Assembly: GCA_037952775.1 (NCBI GenBank)
Contig: JBANAY010000003.1
Location: 4,774,001-4,838,000 of the forward strand
Direction of reading: 5' to 3'
Length of the DNA: 64,000 nucleotides
DNA from: Clonostachys chloroleuca
Taxonomy: Eukaryota > Ascomycota > Sordariomycetes > Hypocreales > Bionectriaceae
Of the stretch, positions 53,010 through 64,000 are shown piece after piece. The first letter of the stretch is position 1. Every line of letters begins with the position of its first letter. Below the pieces are notes generated by a model. It was given only the letters and a program-made list of their open reading frames with translations. It was not told the DNA's origin and ran no database searches. Both the position numbers and the translations under genes were made by a program.

Positions 53010-55292
53010 ATGCCTACGAAGAAAGTACGTGACAGCGACCGGCGACGCTGTGCTCAAGCTTGCGAAGCCTGTAAGCATAGAAAACAGCGATGTGACGGTC
53101 TGCGTCCATGTCGGCGATGCGTGAAGCGCGGACTGGGGCGTGAATGCGAACGATTATCAATGGCAACATCCCCATCGATGCCCTCTGGCTTGGTAGCATC
53201 TTCCCTTCCAAGCCCAGACACCGAGCATGGAGGGAATCCTATGTCTAGGTTGTCGAGTAGCCAGGTTGATCCGTCTCATCAGAGTTCCAGGCAAACTGCG
53301 CCTGGTGTGGCATTTGGATCACCTTTCCCCATGTCTGTCGAACAGGCGCCGCCTGCACACGACACGCCGTCTTCATTACAGCTTCTCCAAGAAGCACACC
53401 GAGCCAGAGTCCCCCCGATGTCCCGGCTTGTCAAGGACGCCAAGGGACTCTACATGTTCATAGGGGACTCGGCAACCTTGTCCTTTCTTCAGAACATTCG
53501 TCGCATCGTTCGCCGCTCATTGGAGAGCTGCGCGTTTGTGAGCGACCCGCTACGCCATTTGATCGTGGAAGCAACGCCTTGTTCTGGCTCTGGTTCTGGG
53601 CCTGATTCTGACCGAGGCTGGATAATGTCCAGTGCGAGAAACCCGCCACCTAGACCATCTGTTGCTGAAGCCGAATACCTCCAGACTTGGTATCGGCGAT
53701 CAGCCAATTGCGTGTTGCTTCTTTTCGACGACCAAGATCTGGATCACCGGATTACAGAGTGGCTTCAGAATGGAAATGACGCTGCTACTCCGGCCAGCTC
53801 CGTTTACTATCTCGTGTTTGCAATTGGTGCTCAAACCGGCCCTCATGACAAGGACGATCTGGCGCAGGCGTTTTTCAACTATGGCCGATATTTGACTGTC
53901 GATACCTTGATGGAGGATCCTGATATTCCAACCATCCAAGCCTTTGCGCTGATTGCCATGTATCTGCTGGGAGCATCGCGGCGGAACTCGGCCTTCATGT
54001 ATCTGGGCATGGCTGTTCGCGCAGCATATGCGCTGGGCCTTCATCGCAAAGATGTCTCGGCGCTTTATCCGCCAGACGAATTTCAGCGCCGAGAAAGGGT
54101 TTGGAAAGCCATTCGTATCTTGGATCTGTTCATGAGCGCATCTCTTGGCCGGCCCCCTTCAACCGCCGAGACACGCAACACATCAAGCGTAGAGGATTAT
54201 TCTGCATGCAACGATCTCTCCAACATCTTCGAATCCGTGCTGCTCGATGTCTATGCCAAACGCGTAATCTCTACAGAGGTTTTGGAAAGGATCAGTAAAG
54301 AGCACCGGCGCTGGGCTGCACAATCCTCTCAAGGTTTAGAGTTGGACGGCATCCCACTTGGTGGTGAGACTGAGATCAGTGGTCAGGAGCCAAACATTGG
54401 GCTCTTACATCTCAAGCAAACAGCTTACTGGACCATCATTCTACTATCTCTGCCATTTCTTCTCAAGATGGTCTCATCGCACGTAGACTCTACTGTGGGG
54501 GACCATCTCATACCAGATCAAGGCAAAGCGCTGCCCTCAAATCAAGCACTCGTCTTTGCCTGTTTGGAGTCTGCGATTGGGAGCATTGATCTTTTCCAGC
54601 CACTGCTGGACTCTGAGAGCCTTCCAAAACGACTCCCATTTGTGATGAACTCTATCTTCGTGTCAGGTCTGGTGATCGGGGCGGCGATTTTTGGAGACCT
54701 CGACACAAATTTGCCGCTTAAACATAGCTTGAGGTTGGCGAGGAGCGCCCTCAAACGGTTTGGCCAACATGATGCCATCGCAAAGCGCCACTCGGTCATC
54801 CTCGAGCACTTCCAAGAGGCTTGCGATGAATACATTGAAATGAGAACTCGACGAAAGATGGAGCGTCACGGCCATCTCGTCAAGGGACTCTTCGGGTGTA
54901 TCAACACGATCGGAGAGGATGCTTCAGATAGTGGTCAAAGGAGCACGGAAAAACAACTGAAAGATAGTAGTTCTGATGATATTTATGCCTCGTTTCTACC
55001 GGCATTTTATAACGTAGGCGAACAGGGCATCAGCATGGGACTAATGAGCCTGACAGGGAACGACGCGCAGAATGAAGCAGCGAGGAGCATTGCGCAAACA
55101 AATGGCACACGAGAGTCGGACAGTGTGCAGACAGAAGATAACCTGGCTACAATGGTGCCTTCAATGTCTCCAAACATGCTGTGGTTTGACTCTTTGGGTA
55201 ATAACATGTCTCTTTTCCCTGTTGTTGACGCACATGCGATTGACAAGGATGCAGTGGACTCAAACTCCTTCACCCCTACCTTTATGTATTAG
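53010..55292 (+). CDS. Zn2Cys6 transcription factor with fungal_trans domain
   Basis: Single exon of 760 residues from the ATG at 53010. The binuclear zinc cluster (about residues 18-46) reads C-E-A-C-K-H-R-K-Q-R-C-D-G and then R-P-C-R-R-C-V-K-R-G-L-G-R-E-C, six Cys with CX2CX6C spacing in each half. Residues about 230-450 form the fungal-specific transcription factor domain, with A-F-A-L-I-A-M-Y-L-L-G, A-V-R-A-A-Y-A-L-G-L-H-R, R-E-R-V-W-K-A and M-S-A-S-L-G-R-P-P-S. The C-terminal 200 residues are polar and Ser/Asp-rich. It converges on the phenol hydroxylase gene (181 bases between stop codons), so it may be the local regulator of the aromatic genes; that is by position only. Confidence 0.93.
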   Translation: MPTKKVRDSDRRRCAQACEACKHRKQRCDGLRPCRRCVKRGLGRECERLSMATSPSMPSGLVASSLPSPDTEHGGNPMSRLSSSQVDPSHQSSRQTAPGVAFGSPFPMSVEQAPPAHDTPSSLQLLQEAHRARVPPMSRLVKDAKGLYMFIGDSATLSFLQNIRRIVRRSLESCAFVSDPLRHLIVEATPCSGSGSGPDSDRGWIMSSARNPPPRPSVAEAEYLQTWYRRSANCVLLLFDDQDLDHRITEWLQNGNDAATPASSVYYLVFAIGAQTGPHDKDDLAQAFFNYGRYLTVDTLMEDPDIPTIQAFALIAMYLLGASRRNSAFMYLGMAVRAAYALGLHRKDVSALYPPDEFQRRERVWKAIRILDLFMSASLGRPPSTAETRNTSSVEDYSACNDLSNIFESVLLDVYAKRVISTEVLERISKEHRRWAAQSSQGLELDGIPLGGETEISGQEPNIGLLHLKQTAYWTIILLSLPFLLKMVSSHVDSTVGDHLIPDQGKALPSNQALVFACLESAIGSIDLFQPLLDSESLPKRLPFVMNSIFVSGLVIGAAIFGDLDTNLPLKHSLRLARSALKRFGQHDAIAKRHSVILEHFQEACDEYIEMRTRRKMERHGHLVKGLFGCINTIGEDASDSGQRSTEKQLKDSSSDDIYASFLPAFYNVGEQGISMGLMSLTGNDAQNEAARSIAQTNGTRESDSVQTEDNLATMVPSMSPNMLWFDSLGNNMSLFPVVDAHAIDKDAVDSNSFTPTFMY

Positions 55293-55473
55293 GCCGATTA
55301 ATAGCGATCCAATTCGTCAAAAAGAACATTTGAACACACATATATTTTGTTCAGCTCGAGTAAGACCATGTGCCAGAAATGACACTATTGGAGCTTCTAG
55401 CTATCTACTAGTAGGTATCACTAATGCCCTCCGCCTCCTCAACTACAACTACCTTTTATCCTATCCTGGCTAG

Positions 55474-59547
<4,074 letters not shown>

Positions 59548-61038
59548 TTATGATATGCCGATATCGCCAGCTATTCTCCATTGAAATCTGGCACGTCGCA
59601 AAGATCCAGCCAGATCTTCTAGCACTTCCGGATTTGGATGATAAGCAAGGGTTGAATTGAACATGCTGACTGCTTTTAGGGTCCTCCGTAGCAGTAATAC
59701 AGCAGCCAGTGGCATTCTCTTGACATTGTTAACGTCGTCCATTCTTGTAATATCCCTGGTCGTGTTCAAGACTGAATCAATAGCTAATAAAGAGAACGCT
59801 CTAGAGTTAGGACAAGACTTGATGGCCTTCAAATGCAACTCGACCAAAGCTCTATATAACTATTAGCGGAGATTCGTTCACCTCGGCATGCAACATACAA
59901 TAATAGAATAGCCGTAGAAAAATAAGGTAGGATCCAATCATCCTCTCTTACAGCAAAATTCTCAGTAAGTTTTCTCCGGAGTAAAGTGTCCAGGGTCAGC
60001 ACGTCGCTCTGGTTCGGATTCTCTAATAGAGACACTCTCTCTAATAGTCCGCATGCTTGTGTCTGCTGCGTAAAATGGATTAGCCGCCGCTGATACTTGC
60101 TCTTGGTTCCGAGAGATGCCATAGCCAATTCAATGGCCGGCGGGTGCTCTATGTTAGCTTCGAGAAGGTTGAACGCGTGATGGGAAGGCAGCTTTTCTAC
60201 TAGGTACGGCCTTGGCGATTCACTGAAGAAATAATGGAGTCTATCCAAGAGATAGATTGCAGACTGTAATATTCTCGATTCATCATTTTTTGCAAGACGG
60301 TCGGTAGTTGCGGCCGGGTAATTACTGTCGCCCTCGCGCCACAGCTGAGCGCAGATATTCAGGGTATTGTATGCGTTTGATAGAAGTCCCTCCCCGATTT
60401 CGAAAACGGCGAGCAGGATGCCTGATTGTAGCTTGGCAGTTGGAGAACCCCGAATCTTGCGTAGAAGCATAAAGACGGAATTGCATATACCATAGAGAGA
60501 GGATGAAGAAATATCCGTCTTGCCCTCTCTTGCTGTTGTTTGCGCATCAAAGAGGGAGATATGTAACAACAAAACAGCAGTCTCGGCAGATCTCTGGTTG
60601 ATGTATTCCGAAACCGCTTGAGCGAGTCTTGTAGGGTCGATTATTGGTAGCCACCAGTGAACCGAGTCCCTATGTAGCTTGCTCACGAATAGGCTAGGAT
60701 CCCCGATCTTGCCGAGGATCAAGTGCGTATAAGAGATGAGAAGTTTTCTGAGATCTTGAGGTTGGGACCAGAAGTTGGCACAGGACACCATCTTTTGCTT
60801 GCGCGATGAGATATGCTGGACTCTTGTTTCGTTAAACACGCCCGGCAGCACGCAGCCATGATTGTATGAGCATTGGCCTCCAGTACTGGATTTAATCAGC
60901 GATGGCCCCAAAGTAAATCCGCTGTTGAGTATCAAAGAAGTCACTGTACATATTACAGCGGCTGCATCTTGGCAGCAAACGGTCACATCGTCGCTTCTTA
61001 GAAAAGCAGCTCACACAAGCATTCGGGGTATTGGGCAT
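59548..61038 (-). CDS. Zn2Cys6 transcription factor (AflR-like organisation)
   Basis: Three exons: 61038-60950, 60885-59899 and 59851-59548, 459 residues. Intron 1 (60949-60886, GTACAG...ATCCAG) interrupts the zinc cluster and its removal gives a perfect motif: C-V-S-C-F-S-K-K-R-R-C, then C-S-R-C-N-I-T-G-G-Q-C (CX2CX6C twice). Intron 2 is only 47 bases (59898-59852, GTATGT with GCTAAT branch and TATAG end). If ignored, the frame stops at 59829, 7 residues after this region; splicing continues into a further 101-residue helical segment (A-L-V-E-L-H-L-K-A-I-K-S-C). Layout and size resemble AflR-type cluster regulators (short DNA-binding head, long helical C-terminal part). It is transcribed divergently from the extradiol dioxygenase, 465 bases away, making it that gene's likely regulator. 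Confidence 0.83.
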
Positions 61039-61503
61039 AGTTACGCCGTTGATATCAATGTTATCAAACGCAAGAAACACGGTCAAATGGTCGGCAGCCT
61101 GGTGTCAACAGGTCAAAGATTTGTCAAGACAATCACGGATTTGAGATTCGGCATCAAGTGTTTTAAGTCCGAGCATCAACATGTAGTCATGTGGATTCGA
61201 AACCAACCAATGATCTGATCTAAAATGACTGGGTTTCTAGTGTTACGACGCTAGCGGACAAGGGCTGCGACTGTAAATAACCTTATACGTTCATGTGAGT
61301 ATTGGCATAGTCTCGCGGCTGGCATCAACGTTACAAGCGAGACCGATAGGTCGCGCATTTTTCTCCAATTGAACAGAGTATGTCGGTTGACTTTCCGGGA
61401 GCAAATTAATATAAAAGCCATGCACAATCCGCAGGTTTACACAATGTGCATCCAGCTCACGCTTCTCCCTCTATTCACTTTGAAAAGAAACCCACCCTTG
61501 ACT
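61039..61503. promoter_or_regulatory. Shared divergent promoter of the AflR-like regulator and LigB-type dioxygenase
   Basis: 465 bases between two divergent start codons (61038 minus, 61504 plus). An upstream in-frame ATG at 61420 could lengthen the dioxygenase by 28 residues, but those residues are not family-like. No clear TATA box or CGG-CCG palindrome was recognised. Confidence 0.5.
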
Positions 61504-62316
61504 ATGGCCTACTCTGAGAATAACTCTAAGGGGCTCCGTGCTCCAAGCCTTTTCATTTCTCATGGTGCTGGGCCAATGCCTCTCCTAAATTCTGATCAGG
61601 AGTCATACAGACAACTTCTTCGCGGCCACGGCAAATTACTTGATGGCGTCAAGGCCATTATCTTAGTTTCGGCGCACTGGGAAACCGATGAACCACATAT
61701 CACTTCAGCCAGTGATCCAGGATTGTTCTACGACTATGAGCACATGAGGGACATTCTCCCTCGCGAGGCTTTTGAATTCAAACATCCAGCCAGGGGCGAT
61801 CCGCAGTTGGCGGCAGAAGTAGCCCACCGCCTTAAGTCAGTCGGCTTCCATCCAGTCATAGACTCAGAGCGCGGGCTTGATCACGCCGTCTATGTCCCCA
61901 TGACGCTAATGAGACCAAACGCCGATATTCCGATTGTCCAAATGTCAATTCTCAAAGGCGAGAATGAAAGACAGTCGACCGAGAAGAATATCAAATTAGG
62001 TGAAGCCTTGGCAGGCTTCCGTGAAAGAGGTTATGCTATTTGCGGCAGTGGGGGCTCTTACCACGACTTCGACGCCGTTGCGAAAGCTTTTTTCGAGAAT
62101 CAGCCAATTCCTCCGAGCGCAAGCGCATTCGAGACGTTTCTGGAGACCTCTGCAACCGTTTCGGACGCTGCAGAGAGAAGAGACCTACTACTAGGCTGGC
62201 GGGATTTTCCGGAGAGTTTCATCGCTCACAAGAAAGGAGAATCGGACCATTTTATGCCTTTTTTAGTTGCAGCGGCGAGCGATACGATATGTATAATTAC
62301 AAAGGTGCTCCAATGA
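61504..62316 (+). CDS. LigB-type extradiol ring-cleavage dioxygenase (DOPA 4,5-dioxygenase-like)
   Basis: Single exon of 270 residues from the ATG at 61504, the usual length for this family. Conserved blocks are L-F-I-S-H-G-A-G-P (metal-ligand His at residue 20), I-I-L-V-S-A-H-W-E (second ligand), G-L-D-H-A-V-Y-V-P-M, G-S-G-G-S-Y-H-D-F and S-D-H-F-M-P-F. The family uses Fe(II) or Zn(II) and O2 to open catechol-type rings; fungal and plant members act on DOPA and related catechols. With phenol hydroxylase in the same region it could cleave a catechol made by hydroxylation. The partner regulator is divergent to it; the Baeyer-Villiger gene is convergent, 275 bases away. Confidence 0.92.
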   Translation: MAYSENNSKGLRAPSLFISHGAGPMPLLNSDQESYRQLLRGHGKLLDGVKAIILVSAHWETDEPHITSASDPGLFYDYEHMRDILPREAFEFKHPARGDPQLAAEVAHRLKSVGFHPVIDSERGLDHAVYVPMTLMRPNADIPIVQMSILKGENERQSTEKNIKLGEALAGFRERGYAICGSGGSYHDFDAVAKAFFENQPIPPSASAFETFLETSATVSDAAERRDLLLGWRDFPESFIAHKKGESDHFMPFLVAAASDTICIITKVLQ

Positions 62317-62591
62317 GTTTCTACAGGTGGTGATCGGCCACCAAGGCGAACACAATGGACGCCGCGGGCAGGTAATGATTAAAGGGTTTGACCTACTTTT
62401 ATCTGAGACATTTGCTGTTTTTTGTTGCAATACTCCGATAATGCCATATATTATCCTATACTTTATGATGTGCGCCTAGGTTCCCCGCCTCTGACTTGAA
62501 GAGCTGCCTTGATAAATAAAAGGCCTACGATAGTTCAACTGAGTGCGAGCAAGCAAGTGCTTGACCATATCTTAAAACTTTGGACGCTAAA

Positions 62592-63999
62592 TTATAAGTT
62601 CGAGCGAATCTGGGGACCACTGGCTGGTATTATACTTAATCCGTCGAGAGTTCCCTTGCTCCTCCATTGCTCCAAATAATCAATATATGATCTTGCACCT
62701 TCCGACCAAATACTTCCCCTAGCTCGCTTGAGTCTCTGCTCCTCAGACTTAATAGCAGCCACATCACCATGCCCGTTGAAGTAACTCGGTGTGCATCCGG
62801 CAAGCGTAGAGAAAAATGGAGCGCGCCGTAGAACTTCTTTGGCATGAGCCTCCTCTCCGGCTTTTGTTGCCTCAATAATGGGCCGTGACTGGGAACCCAA
62901 CCTTGCAACTGCCTCGGAAATGATGAACGCAACGTGTTGAGCAATGAAACCAAGCATGAATGTGTTATTACCTGTTGCTGTCGCTTGAGATGTCCCAGTA
63001 AAGAACAGGTTGGGGAAGCCGTTTGTGAGGTAACCATGGAGAGTAGTTACGCCATTGGCCAACCACTTTTCATCAAGTGACTGGCCGTTTCTACCAACAA
63101 CGGTAATCTTGCTCTTCGCGCTGGGGCTTGCCGCTCTTGTAGTTGAGAGCTGGTATCCAGTACTGAACACGATAACGTCGACTTCATACTCTTTTCCACC
63201 TACAACTATACCCTTTTCTGTTATCTGGGATGGCCCTTGACCATCCGTGTCGACCAATTCAACGTTGGGTTGATTGAAAGTTTGTAGATAAGTGTCACTG
63301 AATGTCGGGCGTTTGCACCATGAAGGATACCACGGCTTCAATTTATTCGATGTGTTCGGATCTTCAACCAGCTTGTCAACCTGGGCTCGAACAGCCTCCA
63401 TGGTAGGGAGGTCTAGTTCATGGAAAGCAGACACATGCTTTTCTAAATTTTCCGGTGATGGATCAACAATACCGTGGGAGGGAGAGCCGAGCAACGCAGA
63501 ATATGCTGGCATGGTCGTCCAGCCGTCAGCCACGAGATTCTTTTCTCCCGGCTTGGCCGAGTTAGTGACGAAGCGGTTCCAGTTCAACTGACGCTCCCGC
63601 TGCCACCCGCTCGTGCTGGCCACTGAAGCTTTGAACTCTTCCAGATCTGTGATACGTTGGTTGCGTGGTTTCACATTCGCAGGCGTTCGTTGAACGACAT
63701 ATAGCTTCTTCGCGTATTTTGCGATTTCAGGAATTACGCCGATGGCAGTGGCGGCGGTACCAATGACTGCTACGCGCTTGTCGCTCAATCCAGTCAAAGT
63801 CTGATCGTCCTGGGAACCCCCTGAAACTTCGTAATTCCATCGGGCAGTATGGAATAGACTCCCGGAGAATGACGAGAGTCCAGGGATTCTGGGGACTTGT
63901 GGTTGTGTAAGTCCACCGGCGGCAAGGTAAACGTACTGGGAACGAAACCGACGCTCAACCGGGTTACTTGACGGACCACGATTCTCGGTGAAGGAAATA
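62592..63999 (-). CDS. Baeyer-Villiger monooxygenase (flavoprotein), 5' end outside window
   Basis: The C-terminal 468 residues of a type I BVMO; the frame is open to the right edge, so the N-terminal FAD motif is missing. Visible elements are the BVMO fingerprint F-S-G-S-L-F-H-T-A-R-W (pattern F-x-G-x-x-x-H-x-x-x-W), the NADPH-binding V-A-V-I-G-T-A-A-T-A-I-G, the A-T-G-type strand (V-I-V-F-S-T-G-Y-Q-L) and F-P-N-L-F-F-T-G-T-S-Q-A-T-A, all usual for the cyclohexanone/phenylacetone monooxygenase group. The second Rossmann motif has A-A in place of the usual second Gly (G-x-A-A-x-A instead of G-x-G-x-x-G/A). The enzyme inserts oxygen next to a ketone to make an ester or lactone. No intron is needed in this part. 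Substrate unknown. Confidence 0.92.
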   Translation of the reverse strand, partial: ISFTENRGPSSNPVERRFRSQYVYLAAGGLTQPQVPRIPGLSSFSGSLFHTARWNYEVSGGSQDDQTLTGLSDKRVAVIGTAATAIGVIPEIAKYAKKLYVVQRTPANVKPRNQRITDLEEFKASVASTSGWQRERQLNWNRFVTNSAKPGEKNLVADGWTTMPAYSALLGSPSHGIVDPSPENLEKHVSAFHELDLPTMEAVRAQVDKLVEDPNTSNKLKPWYPSWCKRPTFSDTYLQTFNQPNVELVDTDGQGPSQITEKGIVVGGKEYEVDVIVFSTGYQLSTTRAASPSAKSKITVVGRNGQSLDEKWLANGVTTLHGYLTNGFPNLFFTGTSQATATGNNTFMLGFIAQHVAFIISEAVARLGSQSRPIIEATKAGEEAHAKEVLRRAPFFSTLAGCTPSYFNGHGDVAAIKSEEQRLKRARGSIWSEGARSYIDYLEQWRSKGTLDGLSIIPASGPQIRSNL

Positions 64000-64000
64000 T

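Overview
The window is nuclear DNA of a filamentous ascomycete (Pezizomycotina; a Eurotiomycete such as Penicillium or Aspergillus would fit, but that is inference). The evidence is short introns of about 47-115 bases with GT...AG ends and CTAAT/CTGAC-like branch sites, many Zn2Cys6 regulators, a 2EXR protein, an F-box/ankyrin protein, NLR-type TPR repeats, a Kex2-type repeat precursor and long gene-poor spacers. I see 28 genes on both strands (27 protein genes or pseudogenes and one tRNA), one doubtful relic ORF, and no ribosomal RNA, CRISPR array or intact transposon.

Layout. 0-21 kb is metabolic: a partial GH32 fructan hydrolase, a small membrane protein, a sterol-methyltransferase-like enzyme, an isopenicillin-N-acyltransferase-like Ntn hydrolase, a 2EXR protein, a broken FAD monooxygenase, an aldo/keto reductase, a pyruvate-decarboxylase-family enzyme and a full-size ABCB exporter. 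This looks like the accessory part of a secondary-metabolite locus, but no NRPS, PKS or terpene core enzyme lies in the window. 21-34 kb holds a coiled-coil protein, a secreted three-module protein, an SGNH esterase, an unusual FAD isomerase/desaturase fused to a flavodoxin-reductase-like module, an F-box/ankyrin protein and a Kex2-processed repeat precursor (KEP, possible RiPP). 34-50 kb has a TPR protein, two divergent paralogues of an unrecognised family, a tRNA-Gln(CUG), a secreted subtilase, an uncharacterised two-exon protein and a Cys-rich single-pass membrane protein.

50-64 kb looks like an aromatic-catabolism or detoxification neighbourhood: a UPC2-like regulator carrying two single-base frameshifts, a second Zn2Cys6 regulator convergent with phenol 2-monooxygenase, a third Zn2Cys6 regulator sharing a 465-base divergent promoter with a LigB-type extradiol dioxygenase, and a partial Baeyer-Villiger monooxygenase. 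Together they could hydroxylate and cleave a phenolic ring and oxidise a ketone; the actual substrate cannot be read from sequence.

The most interesting items are the four-repeat KEP precursor, the reductase-fused FAD isomerase/desaturase, the paralogous pair around 37-41 kb, and the strong cluster of CCGA motifs upstream of the decarboxylase. Exon limits were derived by hand from splice consensus, reading frame and family conservation; they are not transcript-supported.
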